Shown: positions 15,901-23,116 of the stretch, piece after piece
Layout: each line of letters opens with the position of its first letter
Position numbering within the stretch: position 1 is the stretch's first letter
The notes under the pieces: generated by a model
Database searches by the model: none
What the model was told of the DNA's origin: nothing
What the model saw: only the letters and a program-made list of their open reading frames with translations
Program-made: the position numbers and the translations under genes
Assembly (NCBI GenBank): GCA_021771675.1
Contig: JAETOP010000027.1
Coordinates: forward strand, 1-34,631
DNA: 34,631 bases
DNA from: Oscillospiraceae bacterium
Lineage (GTDB): Bacteria > Bacillota_A > Clostridia > Oscillospirales > Oscillospiraceae
Direction of reading: 5' to 3'

Positions 15901-18370
15901 AAATGGTGGTTCTGCCATCAGCAGAAGCGGTGGTGGCGTTGTAATTGGTTCCGCCTTCCTCCTCGTGCATAATCTCAAAGGCGGCCTGGGTATAGAATTT
16001 CGCCACATCAATGCCGCTGGCCTGCCCCATGGCAGTCCTGAACTCATCCTCAACCCGGCTCTGGATTTCATCCAGCAGCGCTTTGTCATTATCAGGCTTC
16101 AGCAGAGAGGAGTCCGTTTCCACATCCACTGTGAAGCTGCCCATGTTGCTGTAATAGGGATCGCTGGTTCCCAGTTGAGGGGCATGGGTTACGGGATAAT
16201 TGTCATAGCCAGCATACTTACCATTATAGTAGGTCGGATTACCACCGGAAGCAAATGCCTGCACATCGTCCAATCCGGTCAGATCCTCTGTCCAGAGGAT
16301 GACCCGAACCTGGGTCGTCGCCGGTTCCCATTTGGGATATAGGTGAAGGGCCAGCACACCGCCGGTATCCTGAAGCTTGGCCTGTGCGATCAATTCTTCG
16401 GAAATCGTCAGTTCAGGTGCGTCCTTCGTCCCGGCGTCAATATAATACTTCTCATCATATTCGCCGTCCGCATTTGCCACAGCATCCTTTCTCAGGTATC
16501 TCCACCCGCCAAAGGTATAGCCAGTTCGCACGGGGACAGGAACCTTATCTTCACTGAAATCTACGCCCTTGCCAAGGTCAACCTGCTGTCTCTCAATGTA
16601 CGTATAGCTGGTGTCGAAAATGACCCGGTAGGAGTTGGCGGGGGCATAATAGATGTTTACAACGGTTCCGGTATTCGCAATCAGCTGCTGGGAGAAACCA
16701 AGGGAGCCGAGAAGCTCATACACCTTCCCGTCGGTTTTGGGATGCGCATTGGTCAGAGCGCCCACCCGGCCCTGGACAGTTTCCGTATCCAGACAGACGT
16801 TGTCATCGACCACGAGTTTTCCGTTCGTGTCCGCCCCTGCTGCAGTTGCAGTCGCCAGCGGCACCCAGTGGTTCACGGTGTACCAGGTGGCGTTACGGCG
16901 GTAGTAGACGGTAATATTCAGTCCGCTGTCCTGCTCTGCCGCCGATTTCAGCTGCTCCTCAGTCAGCTTCACCACCAGCTTGGGACTCACCAGCGAGTTT
17001 GCGCCATGGTCTTCAATCGAGGGATGCGCACCTGGGTCGGGATTGCCGCACACCGCCTCCGCAGTAAACGAAGGCGTAGAAAGTGTACGGGCGTTGTTCC
17101 ACGCCTGGTTGTAGTACGTAGAGTAGCGGTTTTGATAGGTAGGATGGGTGTCATCTCCCGCCTCCTGGTAATAGTAGACGAAATGGTTGACAATATCTAC
17201 ATTGAAGTCCCCGTTTTCCAGCTTGGCCTTGAGCTCCTCAGGGGTTTCGCCGCCTGTGGGAGGACTCACCAGATAGGAATTCAGGGGCCCGGGATTCAGC
17301 ACAATCCGAAAGCCCTCCACAGTGGGCAGATCCCATTCTATTTTATAGGTGCCATCACCCTGTTTCTCGGGGATTGCCTCTACCTTGGCAGGGCTCGCCG
17401 CATCGATACCGGCCAGGCCACCGGTGCTGGAATACTTGAAGCTCAGGTTGAGGCGGACTACATCGGAGGGGACAAACTCATAATCGCCAAAGTCACTGCC
17501 CTCAAATACAGAGAACAGACTGACGTCGCCCTCTCCCCCGGCACTCTCTCCGGCGTCCTCTTTCAGCACCATCTTCCAGCCCGCCTTGATCTCATAGCGG
17601 AGGGTTCCCATCAGGGCAAAGTCCTCTGCATCATCCACAGACGCAGCGGGGGCGTCGATCAGTGTGATCTTATCCGAGGTTTCGGCAAACTGGCTGAGGG
17701 AAATCTTCCCTGCCTCGTCAAAATCCTCCGGCGCCAGCACATGGAGGGAATAGGTGGTAACCATCAGCTCCCCGTCCTGATAGAACTCATGAGAAAGGGC
17801 AAGCTGGTAGTATTCCATCTCCTCGGTGGTTTCGGGTTCGCTTTCCCCAGTGGGAGCTGTCGTCTCCTCAGAGGGGACTGTCTCCTCGCTGGGAGCCGTG
17901 GTTTCCTCGCTGGGAGTGGTCTCCTCGCTGGGAGCGGTTTCCCCAGTGGGAGCGGTTTCCTCGCTGGGAGCGGTCTCCTCGCTGGGAGCGGTCTCCTCGC
18001 TGGGAGCGGTCTCCCCGGTGGGAGCAGTCTCCTCGCTGGGAGCGGTCTCCTCGCTGGGAGCGGTCTCCTCGCTGGGAGCGGTCTCCTCGCTGGGAGCGGT
18101 CTCCCCGGCAGAAACCGTGCTTTCCTCTGCAGGAGCCGCAGTTTCCACCCCAGTCTCCCCGGTGGGGGCCGCAGTCTCAACGATCTGCTCCGCCGATGTG
18201 GTTTCGGCGGCGGCTGCTTCAATTCCCTCAGTGGCAAATGCCACCGTCAGATTGGAGCTGAGCAGAGCAAGACAAAGGGCCGCACTGACCAGCCTCTTCC
18301 ACCGTTTTGGCGCAGCGGCTCTTGGGACTTCCAATGCTTCTTTTCTTTTGTTCTTTGTTGTGAATTTCAT
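9950..18370 (-). CDS. Giant wall-anchored adhesin with ten isopeptide-type repeats
   Basis: 2,806 residues. A signal peptide (long basic n-region, hydrophobic 28-45, probable cleavage after AFA at 46) is followed by a Pro/Ser/Thr/Glu spacer built of about 14 six-residue units (APSEET/APTGET). The central 1,400 residues hold unknown beta-rich stretches and InlB-like B-repeats (GYTFGGW, GYTLRGWY), plus a MucBP-like stretch. From about residue 1,658 there are ten copies of a roughly 105-residue domain opening (Y)GSLTVSKTVAG and closing FTNTKN. The Lys of VSKT, the Glu of TVTE and the Asn of FTNT match the Lys-Glu-Asn pattern of Cna-B/FctA self-formed isopeptide bonds. The end is a sorting signal: QPKTGDE near 2,765, a hydrophobic helix and RKKKKGK. 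Inferred role: a long protease-resistant surface stalk displaying the N-terminal half, anchored by the adjacent class B sortase. Confidence 0.92.
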   Translation of the reverse strand: MKFTTKNKRKEALEVPRAAAPKRWKRLVSAALCLALLSSNLTVAFATEGIEAAAAETTSAEQIVETAAPTGETGVETAAPAEESTVSAGETAPSEETAPSEETAPSEETAPSEETAPTGETAPSEETAPSEETAPSEETAPTGETAPSEETTPSEETTAPSEETVPSEETTAPTGESEPETTEEMEYYQLALSHEFYQDGELMVTTYSLHVLAPEDFDEAGKISLSQFAETSDKITLIDAPAASVDDAEDFALMGTLRYEIKAGWKMVLKEDAGESAGGEGDVSLFSVFEGSDFGDYEFVPSDVVRLNLSFKYSSTGGLAGIDAASPAKVEAIPEKQGDGTYKIEWDLPTVEGFRIVLNPGPLNSYLVSPPTGGETPEELKAKLENGDFNVDIVNHFVYYYQEAGDDTHPTYQNRYSTYYNQAWNNARTLSTPSFTAEAVCGNPDPGAHPSIEDHGANSLVSPKLVVKLTEEQLKSAAEQDSGLNITVYYRRNATWYTVNHWVPLATATAAGADTNGKLVVDDNVCLDTETVQGRVGALTNAHPKTDGKVYELLGSLGFSQQLIANTGTVVNIYYAPANSYRVIFDTSYTYIERQQVDLGKGVDFSEDKVPVPVRTGYTFGGWRYLRKDAVANADGEYDEKYYIDAGTKDAPELTISEELIAQAKLQDTGGVLALHLYPKWEPATTQVRVILWTEDLTGLDDVQAFASGGNPTYYNGKYAGYDNYPVTHAPQLGTSDPYYSNMGSFTVDVETDSSLLKPDNDKALLDEIQSRVEDEFRTAMGQASGIDVAKFYTQAAFEIMHEEEGGTNYNATTASADGRTTIYVYFTRNIYELLFTYYGTANNSEYAAAVNTNGYSYSNGAAVPGGNLIFNYTRSHSGYSNGWMRADVTSPSEMPVPQTITIRAKYGADLRAVWPVARSEESFISNDNQGGRGNTAKMISWGTTDGKYCEDGQIGSGSAHPGEPTIMGIYAAMGSELIADPDNPSLRHNLVAYWFNGGISYYRNNHCFEIPELDVTGMQKVSIYNGDTTNSKNFLYLVPTNNQALAKYDFNDLMRVSYDGTQITYDVSDGIYYAVREYNNKYYAVARRVDTVSSNTIKQQNPSARLHMARANDDADHSTQYNDSDGAYNGTTCGTQGNPYDLYFYYNRDRYTITYMAPSNNITTDNEVTLGTITLPYGAMVTQEKYGFNLDYQDKNTDSKYHWTAATPEVSVCPDRAANGTAVWQFRGWGLGPAGLNMQWTMNKDAQAEAQAGDAFAIAGNLRLYAIWETPSYDVTFHLAGGMVGTSSKSIVEQIPANTRYSASGIIPRPMRTGYTLRGWYVADENGTKTEPEASFDFDQIISENKHAVAEWSSVTNQTFSYTVYYVTDNPLDADKTKETVIIAEDVITPAPDGAYYVLGKEAHPDENFVDNMVLNLSAAKMDGYLPVSTIKTLEPVANGSYNVIFYYNQPVSYSHSVQFVLAGTENTEKIMVKSLEVQADQAVMTPQSAAVQELLQKGYALVNKVGDGYTQVTAAENLTWIDTDGTPKKVATLTGENIPELVTYLVQPIPYTITYRNAEDAPFNASGALTAVTADKNTSVADANGKNPTLYTTRDTFTAKNPARVYDNGKWYRFSHWSLYGTTTEPGGTVNQYPTLTVEAGSVGNLTFIANWVEVTDVGSLTVSKTVAGNAGEKDRDWSFAVYFDDNNMTGTFSGIWFQNGKASFSLKDGGSKTFDGLPAGLTYMVDEAEANQNGYVTTKTGDTGTIVKDATVTAAFTNTKNEYGSLTVSKTVAGNAGEQDRDFTFTVTLQGAIVDGVFGNMPFANSVATFTLRHGQSKTAVDLPAGITYTVTETEADQGGYATTKTGDTGTIVKDATVTAAFTNTKNEYGSLTVSKTVTGNASDKNQMFTFRVYLVAGENAPVSESYSYTGSSVEGVAAPANGTLMLTNGVGTITLKHGQSITINGILAGIDYTVMETAVEGYVTTQTGDTGTIVKDATVAAAFTNTKNEYGSLTVSKTVAGNVGEKDREFEFHVALADGVNAKTAETYRYTGSSTVDGVAAPADGTLTLTDGAGTITLKHGQSITIDGILTGIGYTVTETAAEGYVTTVAGSANGQINKNGSTAAFTNTKDEFGSLTVSKTVAGNAGEQDRSFAFTVSLENAAGEPVSGTFGGVAFTDGKAAFALKHGQSITINDIPANTAYTVEEAAVDGYVTTVNTVTSRVAAGVMTKAGAQFSFTNTKNEYGSLTVSKVVAGDAGETDRDFHFTVTLNRAENGKFGDLEFVNGVAAFTLRHGQSKTGRNLPAGVTYTVTEQEADQDDYVTTKTGDSGVIENNRTANAVFTNTKNRPLPPPNTHVTISKAVTGNAGEKDREFHFTMTLSDRTISGEFGQLTFADGVASFTLKDGQSLTATQIPVGVTCQVTEQEANQDDYVTTVTGATVTLVQNQTAVAEFVNERNYYGSLKVSKTVTGEGAETDRAFAFTVRLSDQSISGAYGGMAFTDGSATFTLKHGESLTASNLPAGITYTVTEAAAEDYTASAANAEGTIEKDVTAEVSFTNTKNQYGSLTVSKTVAGEGADQAMGFSFTVTLSDKTINGVYGDMTFTGGVARIALKHGEHKTAAGLPVGVAYTVREDRTEGYTSSAANADGTIAKGVAAEAAFVNTKDAVDPGLETGKLTVNKKVTGLGGEKYRNFTFVVTLDDKAIQGQYGDMFFVDGKAVFTLRHDQSVTAEGLPAGVHYSVREEDNDGYRVTKSGDAGVIEAKKTAGAWFINYRSFLDDQPKTGDETKLELWLALMGISFFGAISCVWVSVRKKKKGKYSK
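17842..18108 (-). repeat. 18-bp tandem repeat coding the adhesin spacer
   Basis: About 14 head-to-tail copies of an 18-bp unit coding APSEET or APTGET. Several neighbouring copies are identical, so slippage can change spacer length without shifting frame. The opposite strand is open too, but only as a mirror of the repeat. Confidence 0.85.
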
Positions 18371-18591
18371 GGTTATTTCCTCACCTTCTAAAGAACGTTT
18401 TCCCCTCCGAGCAGACAGGGAAAGTTGTACGGATAGAACATACAGGCAGGCCGGGGGTTCAGCGCCGGAAGCTCCTGCGTGCTTGGCCGAAGTCCTTCGG
18501 TTCCCGAAGCCGGGCCAAAGTACCTATTTCTCCAAATTTACGCTGTTAAATCACTTTTTGTGCAAAACACATACAAAACCACGAAGCAATT
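18371..18591 (-). ncRNA. Long structured 5' leader of the adhesin mRNA
   Basis: About 220 nt lie between the predicted start (near 18591) and the ATG. Strong hairpins are visible: 18482-18520 (CTTTGGCC/GGCCAAG closing an inner CTTCGG/CCGAAG stem), 18446-18478 (GCAGG/CCTGC plus CCGG/CCGG) and 18399-18423 (TTTCCC/GGGAAA) just before the ribosome-binding site. The GC-rich, closely packed stems stand out from the AT-rich DNA upstream. It does not match the cyclic-di-GMP-I, cobalamin or SAM consensus patterns I tried. I treat it as a cis-regulatory RNA candidate of unknown class. Confidence 0.5.
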
Positions 18592-18597
18592 TTTCTA

Positions 18598-18626
18598 ATT
18601 ATACAACGATGTTCCAGCATTGTCAA
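18598..18626 (-). promoter_or_regulatory. Perfect-consensus SigA promoter of the adhesin-sortase operon
   Basis: On the minus strand TTGACA (18626-18621), 17-nt spacer, TATAAT (18603-18598). Both hexamers match consensus exactly. It probably drives the adhesin and sortase genes, with control left to the leader. Confidence 0.85.
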
Positions 18627-18688
18627 TCGACCAAAGAAACGAACATCTAATTTTCTCTGCCAAGCAATGAATTGGTGTTTGACAGCGG

Positions 18689-18770
18689 GTTGAATGGCAT
18701 CATGTGCCATCGGGAAATACCTTCCCCCGGGAAGCCTTGACTCAGGAACCGGAACCAGGCGCCATTCAAC
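18689..18770. repeat. Branched palindrome between adhesin promoter and glucosidase terminator
   Basis: GTTGAATGGC (18689-18698) and GCCATTCAAC (18761-18770) close a 10-bp stem. Inside are ATGGCATCATGTGCCAT and CTTCCCCCGGGAAG, giving a multi-branched shape when transcribed. No ORF. It may be a small repeat element or an RNA of unknown role. Confidence 0.4.
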
Positions 18771-18784
18771 GAACTGCTGAGCGA

Positions 18785-18831
18785 AAAAGAGAACACCCGG
18801 AGCCATCCAATCCTGGAAAGCTCCGGGTGTT
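18785..18831 (-). terminator. Terminator of the alpha-glucan operon
   Basis: AACACCCGGAG and CTCCGGGTGTT form an 11-bp stem 8 nt beyond the glucosidase stop codon. On the minus strand it is followed by CTCTTTTTC. The plus side is also T-rich, so it may work both ways. Confidence 0.8.
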
Positions 18832-18838
18832 TCTGCTT

Positions 18839-20476
18839 TTATCTCTGGATCAGAAGCATTCTGGCTTCAAAGGGGCGGAGGACTTCGGCGGTGTCGGGGT
18901 AGTTGGCGATGAGGCACCGGGCATTCTCAAATCCATCGGGGATTTGATACGCCTGCTCCCGGTCGGTGAAATTGCAGACCACCAGCAGCCGGGTGTCTTC
19001 ATTCTCCCGGAGGTAGGAAAACACATTTTCATCCTCCGGCGCCAGCAGGGTGAAATCCCCATGGCTGATCACCGGAGTGGACTTGCGCAGGCGGATCAGC
19101 TTCTGATAGTAATAGAAGACGGAATCCGGGTCCGCCAGCGCCGCCTTGGCGTTGATCTGATGGTAGTTGGGGTTGACCGGCAGCCAAGGCTTTCCGGTGG
19201 TGAATCCGGCGTTGGGGGAATCGTCCCACTGCATGGGGGTGCGGGCATTGTCCCGGCCCCGGGCATAGATGGACTCCATCACAGCCTCCGGGGAATAGCC
19301 CTTGGCGGTGCGCTCCGCATAGAGGTTGTGAATTTCCAAATCCACATACTGGTCCAGCTCCAGCCGGACATTGGTCATGCCCAGCTCCTCCCCCTGGTAG
19401 ATATAGGGGGTGCCCTCCAGGCCGTGGAGCATGGTGGCCAGCATTTTGGCGGATTGAACCCGGTATTCCCGGTCATTGCCCCAGCGGGAGACGATGCGGG
19501 GCAGGTCGTGGTTGTTCAAAAACAGACTGTTCCAGCCCTTGCCGTGAAGGCCATTCTGCCACCGGGCAAGGCAGCGCTTCAAATCCGGCAGATACAGCTT
19601 TTTTATGTCCCATTTCTCCCCGCCGGGCTGCTGATCCAGGCCGATGTGCTGGAACTGGAACACCATGGACAGCTCTGAGCAGTCCGGGGCGCTGTACAGC
19701 TTGGCCCGTTCCACATCCGCCCCCCAGGCCTCGCCCACGGTAACCAGCCCCGCCTCCGGGAAGGCGCTGGCGGAGAGCTCCCGGAGGAAATCATGGAGCC
19801 GGGGGCCGTTGCCGGTGACCTGCAGATCCGGATCCTTGCCGATCTGGTCGATGACGTCCAGCCGGAAGCCCTCCACCCCCTTGTCCACCCAGAAGCGGAT
19901 GGACTGGTAGAGGGCCTGGCGCATGGCGGGATTCTCCCAGTTCAAATCCGGCTGCTCCGGGGCAAACTGGTGGAAATAATACTGCCCCAGCTCCGGTGCA
20001 TAGGTCCAGGCGGGTCCGCCGAAGCAGGCCTTCATCTCATTGGGGGGCGTGACGCCGTCCCCGTCCCTCCAAATAAAATAATCATGATAGGGATTGTCCC
20101 GGCTCTTTTTTGCCTCCAAAAACCAGGGGTGCTGGCTGGAGCAGTGGTTCAGCACCAAATCCAGAATGATGGAAATGTGCCGCTTTTTCGCCTGGGCAAT
20201 CAGGGTGTCCATGTCCTCCATGGTGCCGAAGATGGGGTCAATGGCGCAGTAGTCGGAGATGTCGTAGCCGTTGTCCACCTGGGGGGAGGCGCACACCGGG
20301 GACATCCAGATGCCGTCGATCCCCAGCTTCTCCAGATAGTCCAGCCGGGAGATAATACCCCGCAGATCGCCGGTGCCGCTGCCCGTGGTATCCTGAAAGC
20401 TCTTGGGATAAATCTGATAGAATACCGCCGACTGCCACCAGCCCCAGCGGGTCTTGTCCAGTAAAATCTGCTCCAT
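18839..20476 (-). CDS. GH13 alpha-glucosidase, oligo-1,6-glucosidase type
   Basis: 545 residues from ATG 20476; upstream in-frame ATGs have no ribosome-binding site, and this start gives the usual length. GH13 (beta/alpha)8 motifs are in order: DLVLNH (106-111), GFRLDVID with nucleophile Asp207, GEAW with acid/base Glu249, and NNHD with Asp324. QVDNGYDISDY is typical of the GH13_31 subgroup. The Val after the nucleophile is the residue associated with alpha-1,6 preference there. There is no signal peptide, so it is cytoplasmic. It would remove glucose from isomaltose-type branches left by the debranching enzyme encoded upstream in the same operon. Confidence 0.93.
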   Translation of the reverse strand: MEQILLDKTRWGWWQSAVFYQIYPKSFQDTTGSGTGDLRGIISRLDYLEKLGIDGIWMSPVCASPQVDNGYDISDYCAIDPIFGTMEDMDTLIAQAKKRHISIILDLVLNHCSSQHPWFLEAKKSRDNPYHDYFIWRDGDGVTPPNEMKACFGGPAWTYAPELGQYYFHQFAPEQPDLNWENPAMRQALYQSIRFWVDKGVEGFRLDVIDQIGKDPDLQVTGNGPRLHDFLRELSASAFPEAGLVTVGEAWGADVERAKLYSAPDCSELSMVFQFQHIGLDQQPGGEKWDIKKLYLPDLKRCLARWQNGLHGKGWNSLFLNNHDLPRIVSRWGNDREYRVQSAKMLATMLHGLEGTPYIYQGEELGMTNVRLELDQYVDLEIHNLYAERTAKGYSPEAVMESIYARGRDNARTPMQWDDSPNAGFTTGKPWLPVNPNYHQINAKAALADPDSVFYYYQKLIRLRKSTPVISHGDFTLLAPEDENVFSYLRENEDTRLLVVCNFTDREQAYQIPDGFENARCLIANYPDTAEVLRPFEARMLLIQR

Positions 20477-20505
20477 GATGGATGCCTGCCTTTCCATAAT
20501 TCGTT

Positions 20506-20784
20506 TTAACAGTAATACGTGGCAGAGCCGAAGAAGGAAATCCATTTTGAGATAACTTCGCTGCTTCGTGCTTCAATAATCATCATTATATTATGCAGCG
20601 TGTGTGCCGGAATTTGGGAGTTGTTGTTACACAGGTAACAGCCGCCAGCGGAGGTAATCCATATTTTCGTAGCGTTGGCAGTTGGCGCTCCCTGGGAAAC
20701 GTGGACATGAACAGGCTCCAGCGGGTCATTTTCATTTGCCCAGAAATAGACCCAGTAGGAGCCAATCTTAAAAACCTGCGGCAC
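20506..20784 (-). CDS. DUF4160-family small protein
   Basis: 92 residues starting at GTG 20784, preceded by AGGAGGGAGG. The pattern PQVFKIGSYWVYFWANEN...EPVHVHV is the DUF4160 signature (hydrophobic strand, then a Pro-x-His-x-His-V motif). Members are usually paired with another small protein and have been suggested, without proof, to be toxin-antitoxin-like or regulatory. Here it overlaps the upstream 90-residue gene by 17 nt and lies 29 nt before the glucosidase gene, inside the alpha-glucan operon. Function unknown. Confidence 0.8.
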   Translation of the reverse strand: MPQVFKIGSYWVYFWANENDPLEPVHVHVSQGAPTANATKIWITSAGGCYLCNNNSQIPAHTLHNIMMIIEARSSEVISKWISFFGSATYYC

Positions 20785-21040
20785 AGTCGAACCCTCCCTC
20801 CTGGGAAAAGCGGAGAATCAAATGGGCGGTGGAGCGAATAACCTCTTCATACCGCATCAGCTCCGCCTCCGTGAAGCCGGAAACGTTCTGCCACAGGTAG
20901 CCGGGGAGGATACAGGAAGCGCAGTGGAAGCAGTCCTTTTCATCCGGCTTTTCTACATAGACTGTCACCGTTTTGTCCGGCCGCATTTCGGAGTGGACAA
21001 TTTCAGAGGAATCGTCTAAGGTTAAAAACGGGTACATCAT
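20768..21040 (-). CDS. 90-residue Cys-containing partner of the DUF4160 gene
   Basis: ATG at 21040 (a second ATG follows at once), with GAGGAGAGG upstream. It has a C-x-x-C-x-x-C cluster (CFHCASC, about residues 37-43) in a hydrophilic segment, and a C-terminal stretch (EEVIRSTAHLILRFSQEGGF) likely to be helical. I do not recognise a named family, but a small partner overlapping a DUF4160 gene is a common arrangement. The 17-nt overlap implies translational coupling, and thus linked amounts of the two products. Confidence 0.75.
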   Translation of the reverse strand: MMYPFLTLDDSSEIVHSEMRPDKTVTVYVEKPDEKDCFHCASCILPGYLWQNVSGFTEAELMRYEEVIRSTAHLILRFSQEGGFDCAAGF

Positions 21041-21113
21041 AGCAGCCTCTCCTCAATTACAGAATTTTCATTGCATCGTTTATAAAAGAGAGCCACCCCG
21101 GGAATGGGCCCCA

Positions 21114-23057
21114 TCAGCCGTTTTTGTCAATGGCCTCGTAGACCCGGAGCATCTCGCCCACGCTCCAGGCCTGGGCAAAGCAGCCCTTTCCTACGCTGGG
21201 ACACAGGCCGTCATAGAGTTCCGGAAGCTGGCCCACACAGCCCTCCCGCAGCATGGGCTCCAATGCCGCCAGCTGGGCCCGGACGTCGGCCTTGGCCTCG
21301 GGGGAGTTGCCCCGAACCTTCAGATAGGCCAGGTAGAAGGCTCCCAGGGGGAAGACCCACACGCTGCCCTGGTGGTAGGCCATGTCCCGGGTGACCTGGT
21401 CGCCCCCATAGGCAGCCCGGAACTCCCGGTCGGAAGGAGCCAGGGTTCGCAGACCGCAGGGAGTGAACAGATTCCGCTCCACGGTGTGCAGCACATTGCA
21501 CTCCTGCTCATGGGTGAGCATGGTGTAGGGCAGGCTCAGGGCCCAAATCTGGTTGCACCGGAGCTGCTCGTCTGCCGCCGTGCCGGAGAGCACATCCCGC
21601 AGATAGCCCTTGTCCTCCATGTAGAATTTCTCCACAAAGGACTTTTTCACCTGCTGGGCCAGTTCGCCGTAATCCCTGGCATCCAGCCCCAGCCTCTGAG
21701 CAAACTCCTCCATGATTTTCAGAGCGTTATACCAATAGGCGTTGACCTCCACCGGCTTGCCGTGGCGGGGAGTGGGGAGGATGCCCTGGACGCACACATC
21801 CATCCAGGTCACCTGGTCAAAGCCCTCTCCGGCGTGGATCAGGCCGTCGGTATCCATGTAGATGGCGTGGTGGGTGCCCCTGCGGTAGGCGGCAATGATC
21901 CGCTCCAGGGTGGGATAAGCCTCCCGGACGAAGTCCCAATTGCCGCTGCGGCGGACAAACTGCCACACGGAATCGATGAGCAGCAGGGCGGCGTCCACGG
22001 TGTTGTACACGGGCTCGTGACCCCCCTCGGGGAAGAGGTTGGGCACCAGGCCGTCTCGCTCATAGGCCAGAAAGGTACGCAGAATGCTGGCGGCGTCCAC
22101 AAATCGGCCGGTGGCCAGGGCGCAGCCGGTGATGGCGATCATGGTATCCCGGCCCCAGTCGCTGAACAGAGGGTAGCCTGCCAGAATGGTCATACCGTTG
22201 GTGGAGGCCCGCCGGGCAACAAAGGCGTCGGCGCTCACCGCCAGCTGCCGGGCCACCGGATCCCGGAAGCCCGCCCGGCTCTCCAGCTCTCCCTGATGAC
22301 GCAGCTGGGTGGTCATAATCTCCTCCGCCGTGAGGAACTGCCGCCGGGCAGAGAAAATCACATGGAATTCCCGGCTCTCCCCGGCCTCTACGGTGACCTC
22401 CGCCACGCAGATGGAGAACGCCATCCCCTGGCCGGGGCGGCCGTCTTTGGAATCCTCGGGATAGGACAGCCGCTGGGTTCGCTTGGGCGTTTCCCGGAGG
22501 GTGCCGTCGGTGGTGATGTGCAGGGTGTGGGGGCCGCAGCTGACCTTCCCGGCGCTGTAGCTGATGCCCGGCTCCGCCTGGATTGCCTGCTCCTTGGGGC
22601 CGAACTTCACAAAGGGCTCCACCGTGAGGGTGCAGGGGGCGTTGGACTGGTTCTCTACCTTATACATCACAGCGGTGGTGTTCTGGCCATAGGTCATGGC
22701 CATGCTCCGGGTGACCCGGACGCCGCTGACATGGTAGCGCCAGTGGGGAATATTGTCATAGAGGAAAAAGCTCAGGTGGCGGTACCCCTCCTCCGGGGCG
22801 GTTCCGTCGGCGAACTCCTGGGTGGAGAGAAAGCACTCCCCTTCCCCCGTCCTCAGCCGCTCGCTCATCCGATGCACCAGGGTAACCCGTTCGTTGGGCG
22901 CCTTCACCGCCGAGATCAGCAGCCCCTGATCGCAGCGGTTGGCCGAATAGGCGCAGGTGAGTGACGCATAGCCGCCCAGGCCGTTGGTCAGCAGAAAGCA
23001 GCTTTCCTGGCTCCGGGCCAGGCTGCGCATCTCCTGTTTGCCATAAAGAAACCGCAT
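21114..23057 (-). CDS. Amylo-alpha-1,6-glucosidase (glycogen debranching, GDE_C type)
   Basis: 647 residues from ATG 23057, chosen for GGAGGA 6 nt upstream; an earlier in-frame ATG at 23114 lies before this site. The N-terminal half (about 1-270, SCFLLTNGLGGYASLT) matches the beta-sandwich GDE_N domain. The C-terminal half is an (alpha/alpha)6 barrel with FSDWGRDTMIAI, EVNAYWYNAL and GCFAQAWSVGEML, all typical of monofunctional bacterial debranching enzymes (CAZy GH133). It lacks the GH13 transferase half found in eukaryotic enzymes. It is cytoplasmic, acting on alpha-1,6 branch points of glycogen or maltodextrin, and is first in the operon ending with the oligo-1,6-glucosidase. Confidence 0.93.
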   Translation of the reverse strand: MRFLYGKQEMRSLARSQESCFLLTNGLGGYASLTCAYSANRCDQGLLISAVKAPNERVTLVHRMSERLRTGEGECFLSTQEFADGTAPEEGYRHLSFFLYDNIPHWRYHVSGVRVTRSMAMTYGQNTTAVMYKVENQSNAPCTLTVEPFVKFGPKEQAIQAEPGISYSAGKVSCGPHTLHITTDGTLRETPKRTQRLSYPEDSKDGRPGQGMAFSICVAEVTVEAGESREFHVIFSARRQFLTAEEIMTTQLRHQGELESRAGFRDPVARQLAVSADAFVARRASTNGMTILAGYPLFSDWGRDTMIAITGCALATGRFVDAASILRTFLAYERDGLVPNLFPEGGHEPVYNTVDAALLLIDSVWQFVRRSGNWDFVREAYPTLERIIAAYRRGTHHAIYMDTDGLIHAGEGFDQVTWMDVCVQGILPTPRHGKPVEVNAYWYNALKIMEEFAQRLGLDARDYGELAQQVKKSFVEKFYMEDKGYLRDVLSGTAADEQLRCNQIWALSLPYTMLTHEQECNVLHTVERNLFTPCGLRTLAPSDREFRAAYGGDQVTRDMAYHQGSVWVFPLGAFYLAYLKVRGNSPEAKADVRAQLAALEPMLREGCVGQLPELYDGLCPSVGKGCFAQAWSVGEMLRVYEAIDKNG

Positions 23058-23116
23058 ACTATTCCTCCATCGCATCACAAATAATTGGGAAAGTCCATTC
23101 CCACAAACATACAAAA

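Noticed and set aside
18440..18540. Cyclic-di-GMP-I riboswitch in the adhesin leader
   Set aside because: The GCAAAGCC and CCGGCCUA signature segments of that class are not present in the right order.
20973..22964. Plus-strand ORF of 663 codons opposite the debranching enzyme gene
   Set aside because: Shadow of a GC-rich gene. The minus-strand reading has clear GDE_N/GDE_C motifs, a promoter and a ribosome-binding site.
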